64,000 nt of DNA, taken from Siniperca chuatsi (lineage: Eukaryota; Chordata; Actinopteri; Centrarchiformes; Sinipercidae). The notes beneath the pieces are model-generated. The model ran no database searches and was not told where the DNA came from. It saw nothing but the letters and a program-made list of their open reading frames with translations. The stretch's first letter is position 1. Every line of letters begins with the position of its first letter. The stretch lies in contig NC_058047.1 in assembly GCF_020085105.1 (NCBI RefSeq), positions 15,696,001 to 15,760,000 on the forward strand, read 5' to 3'. A program made the translations under genes and the position numbers. This document shows positions 10,345 through 24,600 of the stretch, one piece after another.

Positions 10345-13300
10345 ATGGCTGAATGTAACATTAGCATCGACAAGAATAAACTACCTGGAGTGAAAGAGGG
10401 TAACGTCCATAACATATTTCCTGGCTAAATGTGAATTAAGCTAGTTGTTTAGCATCACACGTATCCAGCTAGGTGGCACTAGTAAGGCTAAATGTTAACC
10501 GAGTGAACACAGGTGTTTTCTTTTTGGTCTCGCACGTTACACCACGGTTATGATGGCTGTTAGCACAACTTGCTAGTTGATGCTAGCTCAGTAGGATGGA
10601 GTCAGGTAGCCAGCACTGATTAGATTTCTTAGCCTGGGCGCAGGCGTCGTGCCAGATTTTGTATCCCAGTCCTAATCTGTCTCCATTCAATGCTAGAAGG
10701 CGATACATTATTTTAGCTGGGAGAAAAGAGGTTGGCACATTGTGTCCCTCTTCATATTTCACACAGCGTTTGGATTATGGTGAAATGCTTTGTGGGCAAA
10801 GAGATATAACGTTACACTCTTAATGGATATACACAACCTGGCACGACACCAGTGTGGGTAAATACAGTGTAAGAGTCACGCTTGACTTGTAACCTTAATA
10901 CTGATCACATGGAGGTGCATGCCTGTTGTCAGGTATGTGGTTCAGCCAGAGCTCTGAGGACAGGATGTCTTTGTTTTTTGTGATGAAAACTGCATGGACA
11001 GTGGACTGAAAGTGTCCACTGGCCTCTTCCTTTTGAATTTCATATCTGACTTATCCAGTTACACTTTTCTTTTGCCTGTAAAATGTTACTGTTTTCAAAC
11101 ATTATCCTAAAAGACTTTGTGACCAGCAAGAATGAACTTGAATGACTTGTTGTTTTTTTTTTGTTTTTTTAAGGCAACACCAACCCCCTCCTACATAACT
11201 TTTACACACACACACAAAACATCGTCTACTGTTGTTACTGATGTGAAGGTGAGAAGCAGGTGGAGAGTAGGGCTTTTACACTGAAGCATGTTTTGGATGA
11301 GATGCTGTGCTGATGGGAAGGTCCCATCCTGTTAGTGTGAAGCAGCTGCTCAGCAGGATGCTTGTTATTCTGGTCAGAGAGAGAAGGAACGTGCATTCCC
11401 ACTGCTTGGCTAGTCTGCAGAGAGAGACTGAGAAAGCTGCTGGAAAAGTTTCAATTCCATCCCTCATGTGTTAGGAAAATAGTAAATGTTGTGAGCTGTC
11501 TAGTTGCACTGTACTATAACTCACAGATGAACTCAGCTTGTATTCTGCCATTTCCCACTGCACATGAAGCACAAAGACTTGACTCTTGTGGTTTTTGTGC
11601 ATCATGGGTGTCATGTTAGGCTGATCAAATAATGGTGTGAGAAGTTAAACCGCAGCTATAGTACCTTCTGTGACTTGTTCCTTGGTGTTGTTGTGAAAGC
11701 TAGACCCAATTAAATACTGCATTTTGCAAAATGTTAACTATTACAAGCTTTTAAAGGAACTGTTGCACAAACCGACATTGTTGCAGTAGTTAAAATGACT
11801 AGTGTATAGAGCTATACCATCCAGAATTAATCTCAAGTTTCTTGGCTAAGAAGATTAAGCATATGGTTGAAAATGGTCAATCAAACCTAATCAAATCCCA
11901 TACTGCTCTGAGGCAGTGGGGGGCTTTGTGGAGGTCTCGCCCTCCTCTACCAGCATCTGTTTAAACCCAACCATTCACCCAGTCACCCCCCATCTAATAC
12001 AACCAGACAATCTGGACCACTCCTCAGTGTTTGTGTTTGAGTCCCAGTTGTTTTTGTCAATTCTTGTGTCTTGTCAGTAATATTGGCAAATAATAGATCA
12101 TAGACTGTTGCTGGTTATTAATTTTTTATGTGGATGAAGTCATCTTTGTGAGGGCAGATGATGGGCTGTGAGCCTGGTAGTGTGAGGTTATTGAGCCTAG
12201 CCACAGCTCTGTAATGAAAGCCGGGAAGAGGAGAGATTTAAATACAAGAAGTCATTGATATGACTCAATGTATTATGATGTATGATATGATTTATCATCA
12301 TAAAACAATAGTAGGTAAAAGAAATACTTTGAGTAAGTTAAAGTATTCTCTATTTTGGTCTTCACTGAATAGAACCACTGTCAACAGCAGAGTGGTGTGT
12401 GGTTTCTTGCAAGATGAAGTCATGGTCTAATTTTATTCTTCTATATTTGATGCAGTGATGTTTATAGAAGTTTTTCCACTGAAGTACTTCAAGATGTATG
12501 CTAAACAGAGGGTAGTTAAATCCATGTTGACTGAACCGTAGAAGCAGATGCTATAAGATGCATACATCATATGCTATAAGGTCCACATCCATAATTAGCT
12601 GAGGCTGTGAGAAAGGTCTTAAATGTCCCCTTAGCTTCTACTGTTTCCTACACAGGAAACTGTCAGAATTTGAGGACTGGGGGATCCCAAATTTATCTTC
12701 CTCATTTCAGAACAGCTCAGATTCATGTATGGTGATTTTTATGAGGGAAAACTCCCCTCCCACAACAGTTTGCACAATTGTTTCCAGAATGAATGTTCAC
12801 AGCATTTGAAATATTGGACGATTGAAACCATAATTGGAAAGTCTGCTGTGGTTTAGATCAGTTGTGAAGATATGCACGTAAGATGGAAAATGAGCAGTAA
12901 AATACAGATTTTGCTGGCTAGAAATTGTGATCATACTCTCTATACTGGTAATTGAGATCGTGATTTTAAGCCATACATGTGCAGTTTTAGTCCTTGAGCT
13001 TAAAAGCTGAGAATAGGCCAAAATATAAATTATAAGTTACTGTCAAAATTCAGCTACAGTAAATGTGACTCACTGGTAAATTTTAGTCAAAAGATTATCA
13101 GATTTTCAGATCTCATGCTGTTGGAAATGTTTTAGGTTATAGCTTTGATAAGATGATATAACTCATTCTTTGTGGCTGATTAACGTATTGTAACTACATC
13201 GGCAGCTTATATCACCAGATTAAAATACATATAAATGCATGTATCTCTGTCTGTACCTCGCTGATCAACACTTTTTTTTTTCTTAAGGGGAGCGTTTAAC

Positions 13301-15275
13301 TTGCTTGCTTAACTTGCCTGCTCCTCGCATTTTGTCAGCCAATTCAGGGATTTAAACCGGCAGCTTGTCAGAAGTTATTTAGAGGTGAGAGGGGCCTTAA
13401 GAAGTGAGAATCGGTGTTTATTACTAAGAAAAAGGTCAAGCTCACACAACAGCTGATTTTATTTAGGCCTCTTCTTAGGTGTTTGTGGTCTGAGGCAAAT
13501 GATGTTTCCTCATTAACAGTTTCACTTCATGTCTTTGGAAACACAAAATAACCAAGCCACTTGCCATATGGCCAAACTCTTTATGAGACTGAGAAACACT
13601 GTTTGGTCCAGTTTCTAATCTGTGAAGAATCTAGACGTACAATTTTTAAATGTCTCGTATAGGGCTGCAACTAATGATTATTTTCATTATCGATTAATCT
13701 GTCGATCATTTTAATCTGTCGATCAAATGTCAAAAAATGGTGAAAAATGTTGATCGCTGTTTCCAAAAGACCAAGGTGACGTCCTCAAATGTCTTGTTTT
13801 GTCCACAACCCAAATATGTTCAGTTTACTGTCATAGAGGACTAAAGAAGCCAGAAAATATTCACATTTGAGAAGCTGAAATCAGAGAATTTGGACATTTT
13901 TTCTTAAATCTTAAAAAATGAATCAAAAAGATGGCTATTAATTTAATAGTTAATTGACTAATCGTTGCAGTTCGAGTCTCATGGTGTTAAACTAGTCATG
14001 TTTCTAATAATACTAAGCATGTTGCTGTTTTTTATGAAGAAAATTCATAAAAAACAGCAACATGTTAAAGAGCCGCTGAACATAAAATAAGTTACAAATG
14101 AAAGTTTCATTGCTTACACATTAGATCCTCTGCTTGTGTGTTCTAGGTAACCCATTAAACTTGGCCTCCTGTCCTTGATTGTGGATCGTTTTTTAAACAT
14201 TTGTCCTATTTAAGCATGTGTGTTGGCAGATGCACCGGATGTTAAACATCTGAAACTGTGAATGTCAGATTGCGATCTAACATCTCTACTGCCTCAAGTA
14301 TAACTTGTACCAGCTGCGTAGCTTAGATTTTGAATCAACAAGCATACAGTAGTTGAAACAAATTTTGCTTTTATACAAGGCTATATCAGTATTCTTTTTC
14401 AATTTGTCTGTCTTTTTTTTTCAGTGTGCCGAGACTTTGCTGTGCTAGAGGACCACTGCCTGGCCTACAACCTCCAGGAACAAGAAAGTAAGCGACTACA
14501 TATTAGCCATGATTTTTCAATTTGTTCCCCCCCAGCCCCATGTTTTCACCTTAAGAGACAGGTAACTCCTACGTATTTCAAACCAGGGACGTCTGCTGTC
14601 TTGCTTTTAATGTTCCTGAACACATCACTAACCTGTGGTCAACTTCAGTCAGAGAAAAGCAGAGAGCAGAGCAGGCTTGGCTGCCTTTGATGGGTCCTGT
14701 TCTTTATTAAGATGAAATAATTCAGAGTTCATACAGATATGTCCATTCCCTTTTTCCAGACAGTCTGTTTAAACACTTAAATCATTTATTGTTCTGTTTT
14801 CTGCATCAGACCCGTTACGTCACTGTGGACTGTTTTTGTCAAGCTGCCCTGCTGTATTCCTACAGTACGTCACTTAATGCTTACTTTGCAAAAGAGCAAA
14901 CGATGTTTTCAGAGTGTAGCCGCAGAAATATAAATGCAGTCCACCATGCTCCCTTTTTCCCTTCTGCAAAATTTGTCAAGTCCAACAGGGTAAACTGCAG
15001 CGTCAGTGGCTGCAGCCTGATTAAGCCTACATAAACCCTGCTTCAGCCCCACAGTTAACTGTGTGGATGGTGCAGGATGCCAACAATACTGTATCAGGGC
15101 AGGGCTGTGGTAGACTGCAGTGGACTGCTGCATGTGAACCGATTGAATCACATTAATTTGTGTGTGCTGCAGCTGTAGCACAGAGAAGCCCTGATTCTGG
15201 ATCTGAAGTTAGACGGCCCAGTCAGCTTAGTAATGGTTTTTATATGGAAAACACTGTGAGATACTATTGTCTGCT

Positions 15276-15311
<36 letters not shown>

Positions 15312-18300
15312 CTGTCTATGAAGGATCATTTTGTGTGTACATGTTGTGCAAGTGCACACACTCCCAAACTCTTCTGTTGTGCATCTTTTGTTAGCTATGT
15401 GTTTGTTCCCACATGCCTCAGTAGATTAGCTGGTGCTTTCATGTGAGCTCATGTGTATAATTAGCTGGCATCTTTTTCACATTTTTCAGTAAGTGCATTC
15501 AGATGAATTGTTTAAATCTCATGATGATGATAATTATAACTTTTAATCTTTTTTTTCTCTGATCAAAAGCTTCTTTCGCTTTAGTGTTCCTAGTAGAATA
15601 CTCTCAGGAACTGGCCCCTCCCTATAGGTTAAGCCATCTCCTGCTGAGTTAGGTTGAAAGGACATTTTCTGCCAAGAGGCAATGACAAACGCAGACCCAG
15701 ACATAACAAAGCCCTCCTTTCATCAGACACAAATGAATATCTGCAGATGGCTAATGGCCACCACACCTCCTCATATCCTTCACTTGTACTCAATCATAAA
15801 GAAATGACAGGAACCAACAAAAAGAAGCTACTGCTTTTAGGGCGTGCAGGAAATTAGTTGGTTACTGTTCAGATTTCTTTGGTTAGCTTTTGTATTGAAG
15901 GGATGGATACATTAAGAGTGTAGACAGTGGAAACATAACCACGTTTACATCCATGGACAATAGTTTGTTTTTCTGTTTCCATAAATATGTCACACTATAT
16001 CACCATAAAAGGGTAAATTATGCAAAGAGCTCTGCAAGAAAGAGGGCCAGATGTCACCCAGCCATGCCCTAAGTACAGATTATTCTCTGTTTTAGCTGTG
16101 ATTTCATTTGGTTTTTGTTGGCCTGTCCTTGAGTTGTCACCCTTTTTTAAAGCCCTAGTGGTCCATAACCAAGGCAGGCTCATCTCCCTTAGCTCCCTTT
16201 GTTGCCACCCTAACTGATCTGGTTTGAGCTGGGGAAAATGTTTGTTTCACCTTTGACCCTGCAGGTCACTGAGGAGAACCTGACAGTCTTCTAAAAATGC
16301 AGTGTCCCTTTTTTCCCTGGATCACAACAACAGATGGTCATCCCAAAAGGGGCTTTTTAGCACATTCACTTTAAGTTAATGTGCAGTTGGAGGAGCTGGC
16401 TTTTATTTCCATTCAAAATGTTGAGCATGCAACACACAGAAGCATCCAAATGTCACATTTCTTTATGGCAGGAAGAATGTCACAATGTCCAGTCATGTTT
16501 TTTGTTTTGCTGCCTTGAAAGATGAATCACTGGAAAAATGTGGCAGTGGAAAACTGATAGCCTTATCTTGGGCTGTGACATCAGTTTTGCCTTCAAATAT
16601 TTTTTTTGTAAGGTGTCATCCAAAAAAAATCAATGTTAACCCCTTGACTCAACTTTGACAAGTTACCACAGCTGTGACTCACAGTTTCCTCTTTCAATCC
16701 CACCAGTCAGAAAGCAGAAACTTTATGGAGCCTCTCACGGCTAAATTGCCAAATGTAATTTGGTCCTTTTCACATGAAAGCTGGGAACAGATCAATAGCC
16801 AGGTGAAACAGAGCTCAGTGAGTGAGTGATGCTCTCCATACTTACCAAGTGCTGGAAGTGCGTCAGCAAGCAGGATTTATCATCTGTTATGGCCCACAAA
16901 GTGCCATCACACAACCTTGGAACGGCACCTCAGCTGCGAACATTCATTTCTCAGTGACTAAGCGCGCTCTCTGTTTATTAGCAGAGACTGAAGCGTCTGT
17001 GTCCTTGACGTTAATCTTGTTCTCTGCAGACCGTCTAAACAATAATACTGCTCCTCAGAGAGAAAAACATCAAGAAAGTGTGGAACTGTAAATAAACTTC
17101 CTGAATGTTCTGCTGGTCATCTTTCATCTAATTCCTCATCACTAGTGCGGTCCAGCCAGCTGACCTACTCTGGTTTGTGTGTACACAGTTTTAAGAGCAG
17201 TGCTTATGTGTTTGTTTCTACAGTTGAGAGCCACTTGGCATCCAACGTCAATAAGAGCCGTCTGGTGCAGAAGGACCTGCAGGTGGCCAAGAAGCTGCAG
17301 GAGGAGGAGGATCAGAGGGCCAAGGTCCAGAGCCAGAAACAGCATGTTGCCATGTGGGTGTCTCTGTCACACACACACACACACACACAGACACATTATA
17401 CATGTCTATATCAACGCAAAATTCCACTGGGAGAAATGGACAAGGTGTCGCTGTAACCATCCTTCTAAGTGCAGAATTATGAATTTGCATTGGTTTAATT
17501 TCGTCTAATTTCTGAAATGTCTGTTGCCCCTCAAAGACTTCATGAAGTCATCAGAATACTTTGCAATAATAGCTGGGTACAGTATTTGTAGCTTTGTTGA
17601 AAGCATCTGTTTCAGATTAGTGTAATCTAGTGTAATTACTCCCAAACACAATACCTAAAACAGATTATTGCCTCACCTGCGAAGTGATCCAGCACACCCG
17701 CCACAGATGACTCCAATTTATCGTTCAGTATTGGCTTAATCCTTTTATTGCCGTAAATTAGTGGGTCATGTCTTGCATTCATTACCAGAAATAACCTTGT
17801 GAATGCTCTTTCATTCTCAGAGAGAGAGAGAGCAATGATGAGAAAGTTTGCAAATGGCTTTGTTAACTAGGTCAGTAATAACTTATTTGTCTACACTCAC
17901 TTTGTGATAAAGAGCAACTATTGCTGTGTGGAGAAGATTTGTGTGGTAAAGGCTTTGCTAGATCACAAAAAATAAATTTGTCTGGCTTGACTGAAAAAGA
18001 GAAGCTTATGAAGCCTGTCTTCAGTTTGATATGTTTTCACTATCAGCAGCTACTACCGGCATCATCAACATGTAGCAGAAAAAACAAGCTGGCCATTCAC
18101 AGTTCTTGTGGTCTCTGTGTGGTATTTCCATAGCCTGGATATATAATTATATTTTTTTAAGAGGTTTGGGTCAACTCCAGCTGCACGTCCAAAACTATAC
18201 AGATTCCCCACAAAGTGGACAGTGACAGCTTTCAAACATAGCAAAGTGTCATGTTGCCTCTGCTTCAGTCCAGACCAGGAGCTGCAACAGAAGCCTGCTC

Positions 18301-18560
18301 AAAGACACTCAGAGTAAAAATCCCCCCTTTGGTTCTGCAATTTTTATTACAATAAAAATGCTGACTCACAGTTTAGTGAGATCCCCATTTCAGTCACACA
18401 AACACACAAACACTGGAGGCTCCAGTAGTCGGATCGCACCCCCAGGGAGAGGCCAGATGCTCCACCATTGATGCTGCTTGTCATGCTGGGATCTCACACT
18501 GCCATCCATCCTGCACTTGCCAATGCCACTTCATATACACCCACTCTCAGACATTTGACT

Positions 18561-18618
<58 letters not shown>

Positions 18619-21600
18619 GAATGCAGCATTCACTTGTTTCTTAGTATGTGCCGATGAAGGCGCACTAAGGCACTGCAGCCAGTTTAAGTCCTCCTGAGCT
18701 GTCTGCTGCTCAGATCAAATACAGGTGCAGCGCAAGATAGTTAAGCTGTTGCTTTTAAGTAAAGCATTACACAAACAGAGAAATCCCTAACCCTTTGCAT
18801 ACCAGCCCTCCAAGCAGATGGTGGTGTTGTCAATATCATGTTAAAGATGTGAGTGAGCCAAAGTGAGCTGAGATCAACGTCACAACAGGCGAGGATATTC
18901 CTGCTCCTGCCTGAAGCACACGCGCTGCCTCTGACAACATGTTGGATAAAAACTTCACTGCTAATAATGTAGTGTGTTCAGTGTAACATGATTATTTTAA
19001 CTGTTGGTTCACTTATTCATATATAATACATTTGGAATTTATATTTTCACGATTTAGTAATTGTGAAGTTTGGCAGTGTTGAGGTGTTTTCATTTTCTAT
19101 GAAAGTCTCAGTCTGCTAATATTAAGAGAGTCTGGATTAAGGCTAGAGTGAATTTCAACCTCATGGCATGATAGGGTAAAATGTATCTAGGAGGGTGAGG
19201 GTCAGAAGAATGCCAGCAGAAGCAGGAAGTGCTCAAAAATAGATATAAGAATAAAAAAAGACAATTTAAAGCTATGTAAACACTGGTTCACGGTAAGAGA
19301 CAGATAAATATAAACTTGCTAACATCTTGGCCATCATCGTCTACGTCCTTACTTGTATGATTACAAACATTACAGATTACACATAGAGATTGTTTCATGA
19401 TCCTAAAGCTAAACAGTTGTATATCTGTTTTTAATGTTTTAATGTTCTCTAAACCACTCCCCTTGCACACATGAACACACATCAACCTATGGGAACAGTG
19501 AGCGGCAAGATATTGAGATCGCCCAGGAGATTCAGGAACAACTGGTCCGACAGGCAGAACAACAACGACAGCAAGAAGAGAAGGATGCAGTAAGAAACAT
19601 ACACACACTTTTGCCTATTCAAGCACAATGTTACATCCACCTGTCAATGACTTGACGTGATGTACTGTAACGGGCGGGTCGTTGCACTTGAATCATCACC
19701 TTGTTTGTGCCTCCCCATTGTAATAATGGAATGACGGCCATAGTGACCTGACCTGTATTTTTTTTACTTAATCACCATGTTTATGCCCTGTACATAAAGA
19801 GCAGAAATTGAAGTATCTGGTGCTACAGTATCAGGATGTTTTCGTAAATGTTTTTACATAGTAATTTCAAAGGTCAGTGTCTGTGTTTCCCCCCACGGGG
19901 AGATTTAACTAAGGGCTATGGTTCAGTTTAGGTCCATCCATCATGGTTACATGTATTGCCCTGAAGGGTGTGCTACAACTTGTAAAATTGTTGAAATATC
20001 TCACATGCCACTGATTATTTCTTGCCTCTAATTTGAGGGAGTGAGGGGTCTCATTGCTCCATAGTTCTATGAAAAAATGCAGTAATTGGTCTGAGTATGG
20101 CTTGTTTGAAACATCAGGGAATGATACATCTCACCACTGTAATATATGTTTGAAACTACACTGAGTGGCAGAAGAAAAAACATCTCAAAACAAAGTGACA
20201 TTTGTTACAGATCGGCCCAAACAGGGACTTTTTTAGATTCATGTGGGACAACATGTTTACTGTGGCCTTGTTTTTTTTTTTTTTCGTTTTTTTTGTAGGC
20301 CATAGCTCGTAAGCTGCAGGAGAAGGAGATGAAAGAGCAAAGGAGGAGACAGAAGCAGCTGGAAGCAAACTTTGAGGAGGAGTACTTTGAGGATCATGGA
20401 GGTGGGGAGAGCACCACTGGCTCATGTTAACGTGTTAAGTGTGTGTGGCTTTCTTCATATGTGTTTGTTGCCTGTACAAGCTTCTTTGTGTAAGGACATG
20501 AGAGAAGATATGTCTTCTTTTTGCTGGGGACTAAGATTTTTTTTTTTTTTCAGCTCCGGATGTGTGAGGATGTGTGTGTTTTTGATGCTGCACAGCACTG
20601 GAGATTGTTTCTGACTTGAGGCAAAGATTTTGGAATGCATTCATAAGTACATAATTAACCATGAAGGGAGAGTTACATGTTCCTACAGAGAAATAATTTG
20701 TCTTTTCGCTCCCACTCAAGAGCAAACACCATTGTGAATGGGTTTAACAATGCTCCAGTTTTAAGATGCAGCGTAAATGTGCTTTTATATCAGATTTAAC
20801 CTCAGATATTAAATGAATCTCCAGTTAGTGGGTAAGGAATGCATTAAGAAAAACATTTATATTTACCAACTGATGTGATATACCCAACTAAAACATCTTT
20901 GTTCACAAATTTGTAATTGTTATACTTCTATAACATATTGATGAGCATTTCAGTGTCACGTATTGGAATCTGTTCCAAGTCCTTTCATGCACACATCACC
21001 CTACTGCATGAGTCATCCCACTGGAGGTCTGTTCATTTTCTACTGAAAGAGAAACAGTGGCTCATTTGAATCTTCTTGTTAATTTTTGCCCTGTGTCAAG
21101 TAACCTGTGGAGGTGATTCATCTCAAGATCAGGGTCGGTCCTGCATCATCTCCACGTTGAGAAATATCGTAGAAAAGGTTTCAGTCGTAGTCATCTGGAC
21201 ACTGTTTTCAGAATCAAGACGTTTCGGCTCCCATCCGGAAGTCATTCTCAACTGTGAAAAAATGGGACGGGAACTGGAAATTTAAGCTACTCTGTGTTAG
21301 CTTAAATTGCAGTGCAGGTCCTTTTTACAATAAAGGGCTATGAGTTTGTCAGCATGAGAAATGTAGCTGCTATCTGACAATAGTGTGGCTCGGTCTGAAT
21401 GCACTTACAGTTCTTGACCCATAGGTGTGACTTTGACTGTGGGAGGTAAGTATATTTCACACAGCTTTATTTTAATGTTACCTCCCGACTCATAAAAGCT
21501 CAGCTCTTTTCTTTGCAGCTTTCTGAGCCTGCTGATTCTAATCTGGCTGACTGTATTTGGATTTTGTCTTCTCCAGAGGCTGGCATTTAGCACAAACTAC

Positions 21601-24600
21601 CGCACTCATGTCATTTTGTAGATGGTGAACAGAGGAGGAATGTCTTGTTTTGTTTTTTTTTTTGTTAACTTTATAACACACAAACAATCAGTCTCCACTT
21701 TATCTGCTTTTTCTGTCCCCAGCCCCTTATGATCTCTGCAATGCGCATATATTCCAAAGACACAATACTATTTACTTTCACTGTCAGGGCTTACAATAGG
21801 AGTTTCAGGTTATTCCACTCCTTTCCTCTCTGGATGTGTGTAAGTTAAACATGGGATGCAAAACAGGACAGAGGGACGGGGACAGTTGTGACCAGAGGGT
21901 AGCCGCTATATAGCGGGGTTTAGAGAGTATAGTGTGTGTGTGTGTGTACACTTTGTTGACAAAAACATGACTGAGCATGTGCCTCTACCTGTCCTGTTGT
22001 GTCTGTATGGATCACCAGCTGTCTTGGTGCATTACCTCTTTCTAAACATTTCACACATGGCAGGCGGTCGGGATGAAGCTGCAGTATGTGCTACAGTGTC
22101 CTTGCTGACTGTGCCACTCTGCCCTGCTCCCTTTATACTAGAATATTTGTGCCACTGCCAGGCTCACTGTTTGCAGTATTGCCTTGCAAGTTACATAACC
22201 ACTCAACTATAGTGTGTGTGTGCGCAAACGACTGTGGCAGTGTGAATGTACACACAGTAGAACAAAGATTCAGCTCCTTTGTTTACACTGCATCTAATGC
22301 TGTAAGGGACTGATGTTATAGCGAGTAACCAGATACATTTTATGCAGGTTAAAACTGTCGCTGTGCACATAAGTGTTTCGTTTTGATACTCAAAAATTTC
22401 ACCATCTTGTGCTTGAATGCAGTTGTTCTTTATAGCAGAGTGTTGCATTTTATATCTCCATGCCACTAGTTTGTATGTCCTCCTTATGCACGTGTGCACA
22501 CACACACACAGATGCACACACATATTCACACTTTTGGGACATCATGTTGCTTTTCATCAGGCCATGTAATTGGCTACCCTTCAATGAAGGGCTGCTGTTT
22601 GTCTTAATCCAGTGAATTACAGTTGCACGTAAACCAGCGTGGGTACATAACCTGTCTCCGCTTGACAGATACACAACTGGAAAAACACTGGGGAAGAGAG
22701 AAAGATGGGAAAGTCTATTAAAAAGTGAGATCGGGCAGAAGAGCACAAACATTTAAACTAGCCCAGTCACTCTGAGCAGGTACCAGTCAGGCTGTCTTTG
22801 TACCTGCCTCCTTTTTTTCAAGAAGTTTGAACGTCAGCAGAGTCCTGTCGATTAGACGTTAAGCAGCGGTTAGATAACTGGAATTCCATTGAGCTGACTC
22901 TGTGCTGGCCTCTGCTGTGTGCTTCCTCAATGTGCTTTTCCACTCATTTGTTTTTATTCCAACTTTTGTCAGTTACAGGCCAACTCCCAGCAGGATGGTT
23001 TTCTTACAGAAGAACATTTTGTTCTCAATCTGAAGTTCAGGTTTTTCGCTTTAAAGTCAGTCATGCTGGTTATAATGTAGTATTTTCTTTAACATGATGT
23101 GTGCCACATATTATTTCTCAGTTGTGTCCATCAAACAACACACAGTATTCAAGGGTGTTACGGCTCATATTGTTTGTTCAGACTTTTGATGTGAAATAGT
23201 GATGTGTTTAGAGCTTGTCCATTTTTAAGGACTATTCTGCCTTAAAATTAGCGTCTTTATTTAGGTTCCAAACACTTGTTGCCACTGTTCTTAACTTTAT
23301 TTGAATTTTCCACAGTAATAACCACACCTGTGGACATTTTGGGTGCAGCTAATATATACACTCTTTACATCTATAGCATGTACTTTGTCTTTTGACCATC
23401 ACTCTCCTCACAGGGGCTGTGTCTAACTCTGTGCTTACTAACCGTCTTAGTTTAATTCCTGTCTGTTATTTTTCACATTTCCATGTTCTCATCAACCATC
23501 ATCATCATTCTCTTCATGCTGGCCTTCTCCCACCTTTGCTCCTTCACCTCTGTCCTGTTCAGCTGCAAGAAAACCCCTTGACTTAGACAAACACACACGT
23601 CACAAATCAACTTCTCCAGGCCGATATGATGCTCCAGTGAGCTCACCTCGTGATCACTCCCCAGATTATAGCTCAACAGAGCCCAAAAGGAGCAGGTACC
23701 CAAAACAGGACCCTGCAGCACCCCATAGCTGCTCCAGATACCCTGAGCACTACCTAGAAGGAGGGCGAAGCAGGCATGCTGATCTGTACCCAGAACACCT
23801 GCTGCCCTCCAGAGGCAAGCATGGGGACAGGTACCCAGATTATGAGCCCACAGAGACTGGCAGAGCCAGGGGCCCAGGGGCAGGGGACACAGAGACAGTA
23901 GTGAGGAAGAAGGAGAGACCAGCCAGACCACCTCCCCCACAGAGCCTCATAGATAGAGACAAGGTCTGGGACAAAGAAAGGGACAGGCAACGTGACCGAG
24001 ACGGGAGCAGAGACCTGGAAAGAGACCAGAGGAGAGAGCAGGACCTCAGGTTGGCGAGAGCAGGTGGAAGAGATGGGGAAAGATCCAGAGATAGAGGACA
24101 GAGTGGGGACAGTCACAGAGAGAGAGACAGGCAGAGACCGAAAGACAGACAGCGAGCGAGAACCAGGAGCAAGGAGAGAGGACTTGAAGAGGAGCCGGGG
24201 CACAGCAGGGACTGGCCAAGGGAAGGCAGGGCTTCTTGGGAGGAGGAAGGGGATGATGGTGAGAGGGAGAGGAAGGCCAGGGGCCGGCAGCATGTCCACT
24301 CCGGCCGTGAAGAGGTGTTTGATGAGCTCAGGAGCGACGAAGGGAGAGGGGACTCCAGGGAGTTTATGGACCCCCGACAGGGGGAGATTCCCGGCAGGGA
24401 ACGCAGTCATACTCGCCCCAACGGAGAGACAGGTACCACCGTGAGCCCCCCTCTGGGCTCTGTGGGGATGTTTGTGTGGTGTGCTGGAGTTGCTTTTTTG
24501 CTGTGGCAATCTCAGGTGGTGGGTTGATCTAATATTGCAATCACTAATGATGAAGACACTGATTCTTTTTTTTTTCTGTTCCCATGAGAACGACGACGAT

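Noticed and set aside
23473-23940. 155-codon minus-strand frame
   Set aside because: Antisense across the exon 6 acceptor; no splice or homology support.
23992-24444. 150-codon plus-strand frame
   Set aside because: Shifted frame of ccdc50 exon 6. The spliced phases of exons 5 and 7 select the other frame.
23754-24509. 251-codon open frame on the minus strand
   Set aside because: Antisense of ccdc50 exon 6. The purine-rich coding strand keeps the opposite strand free of stops, and the translation resembles no known family.
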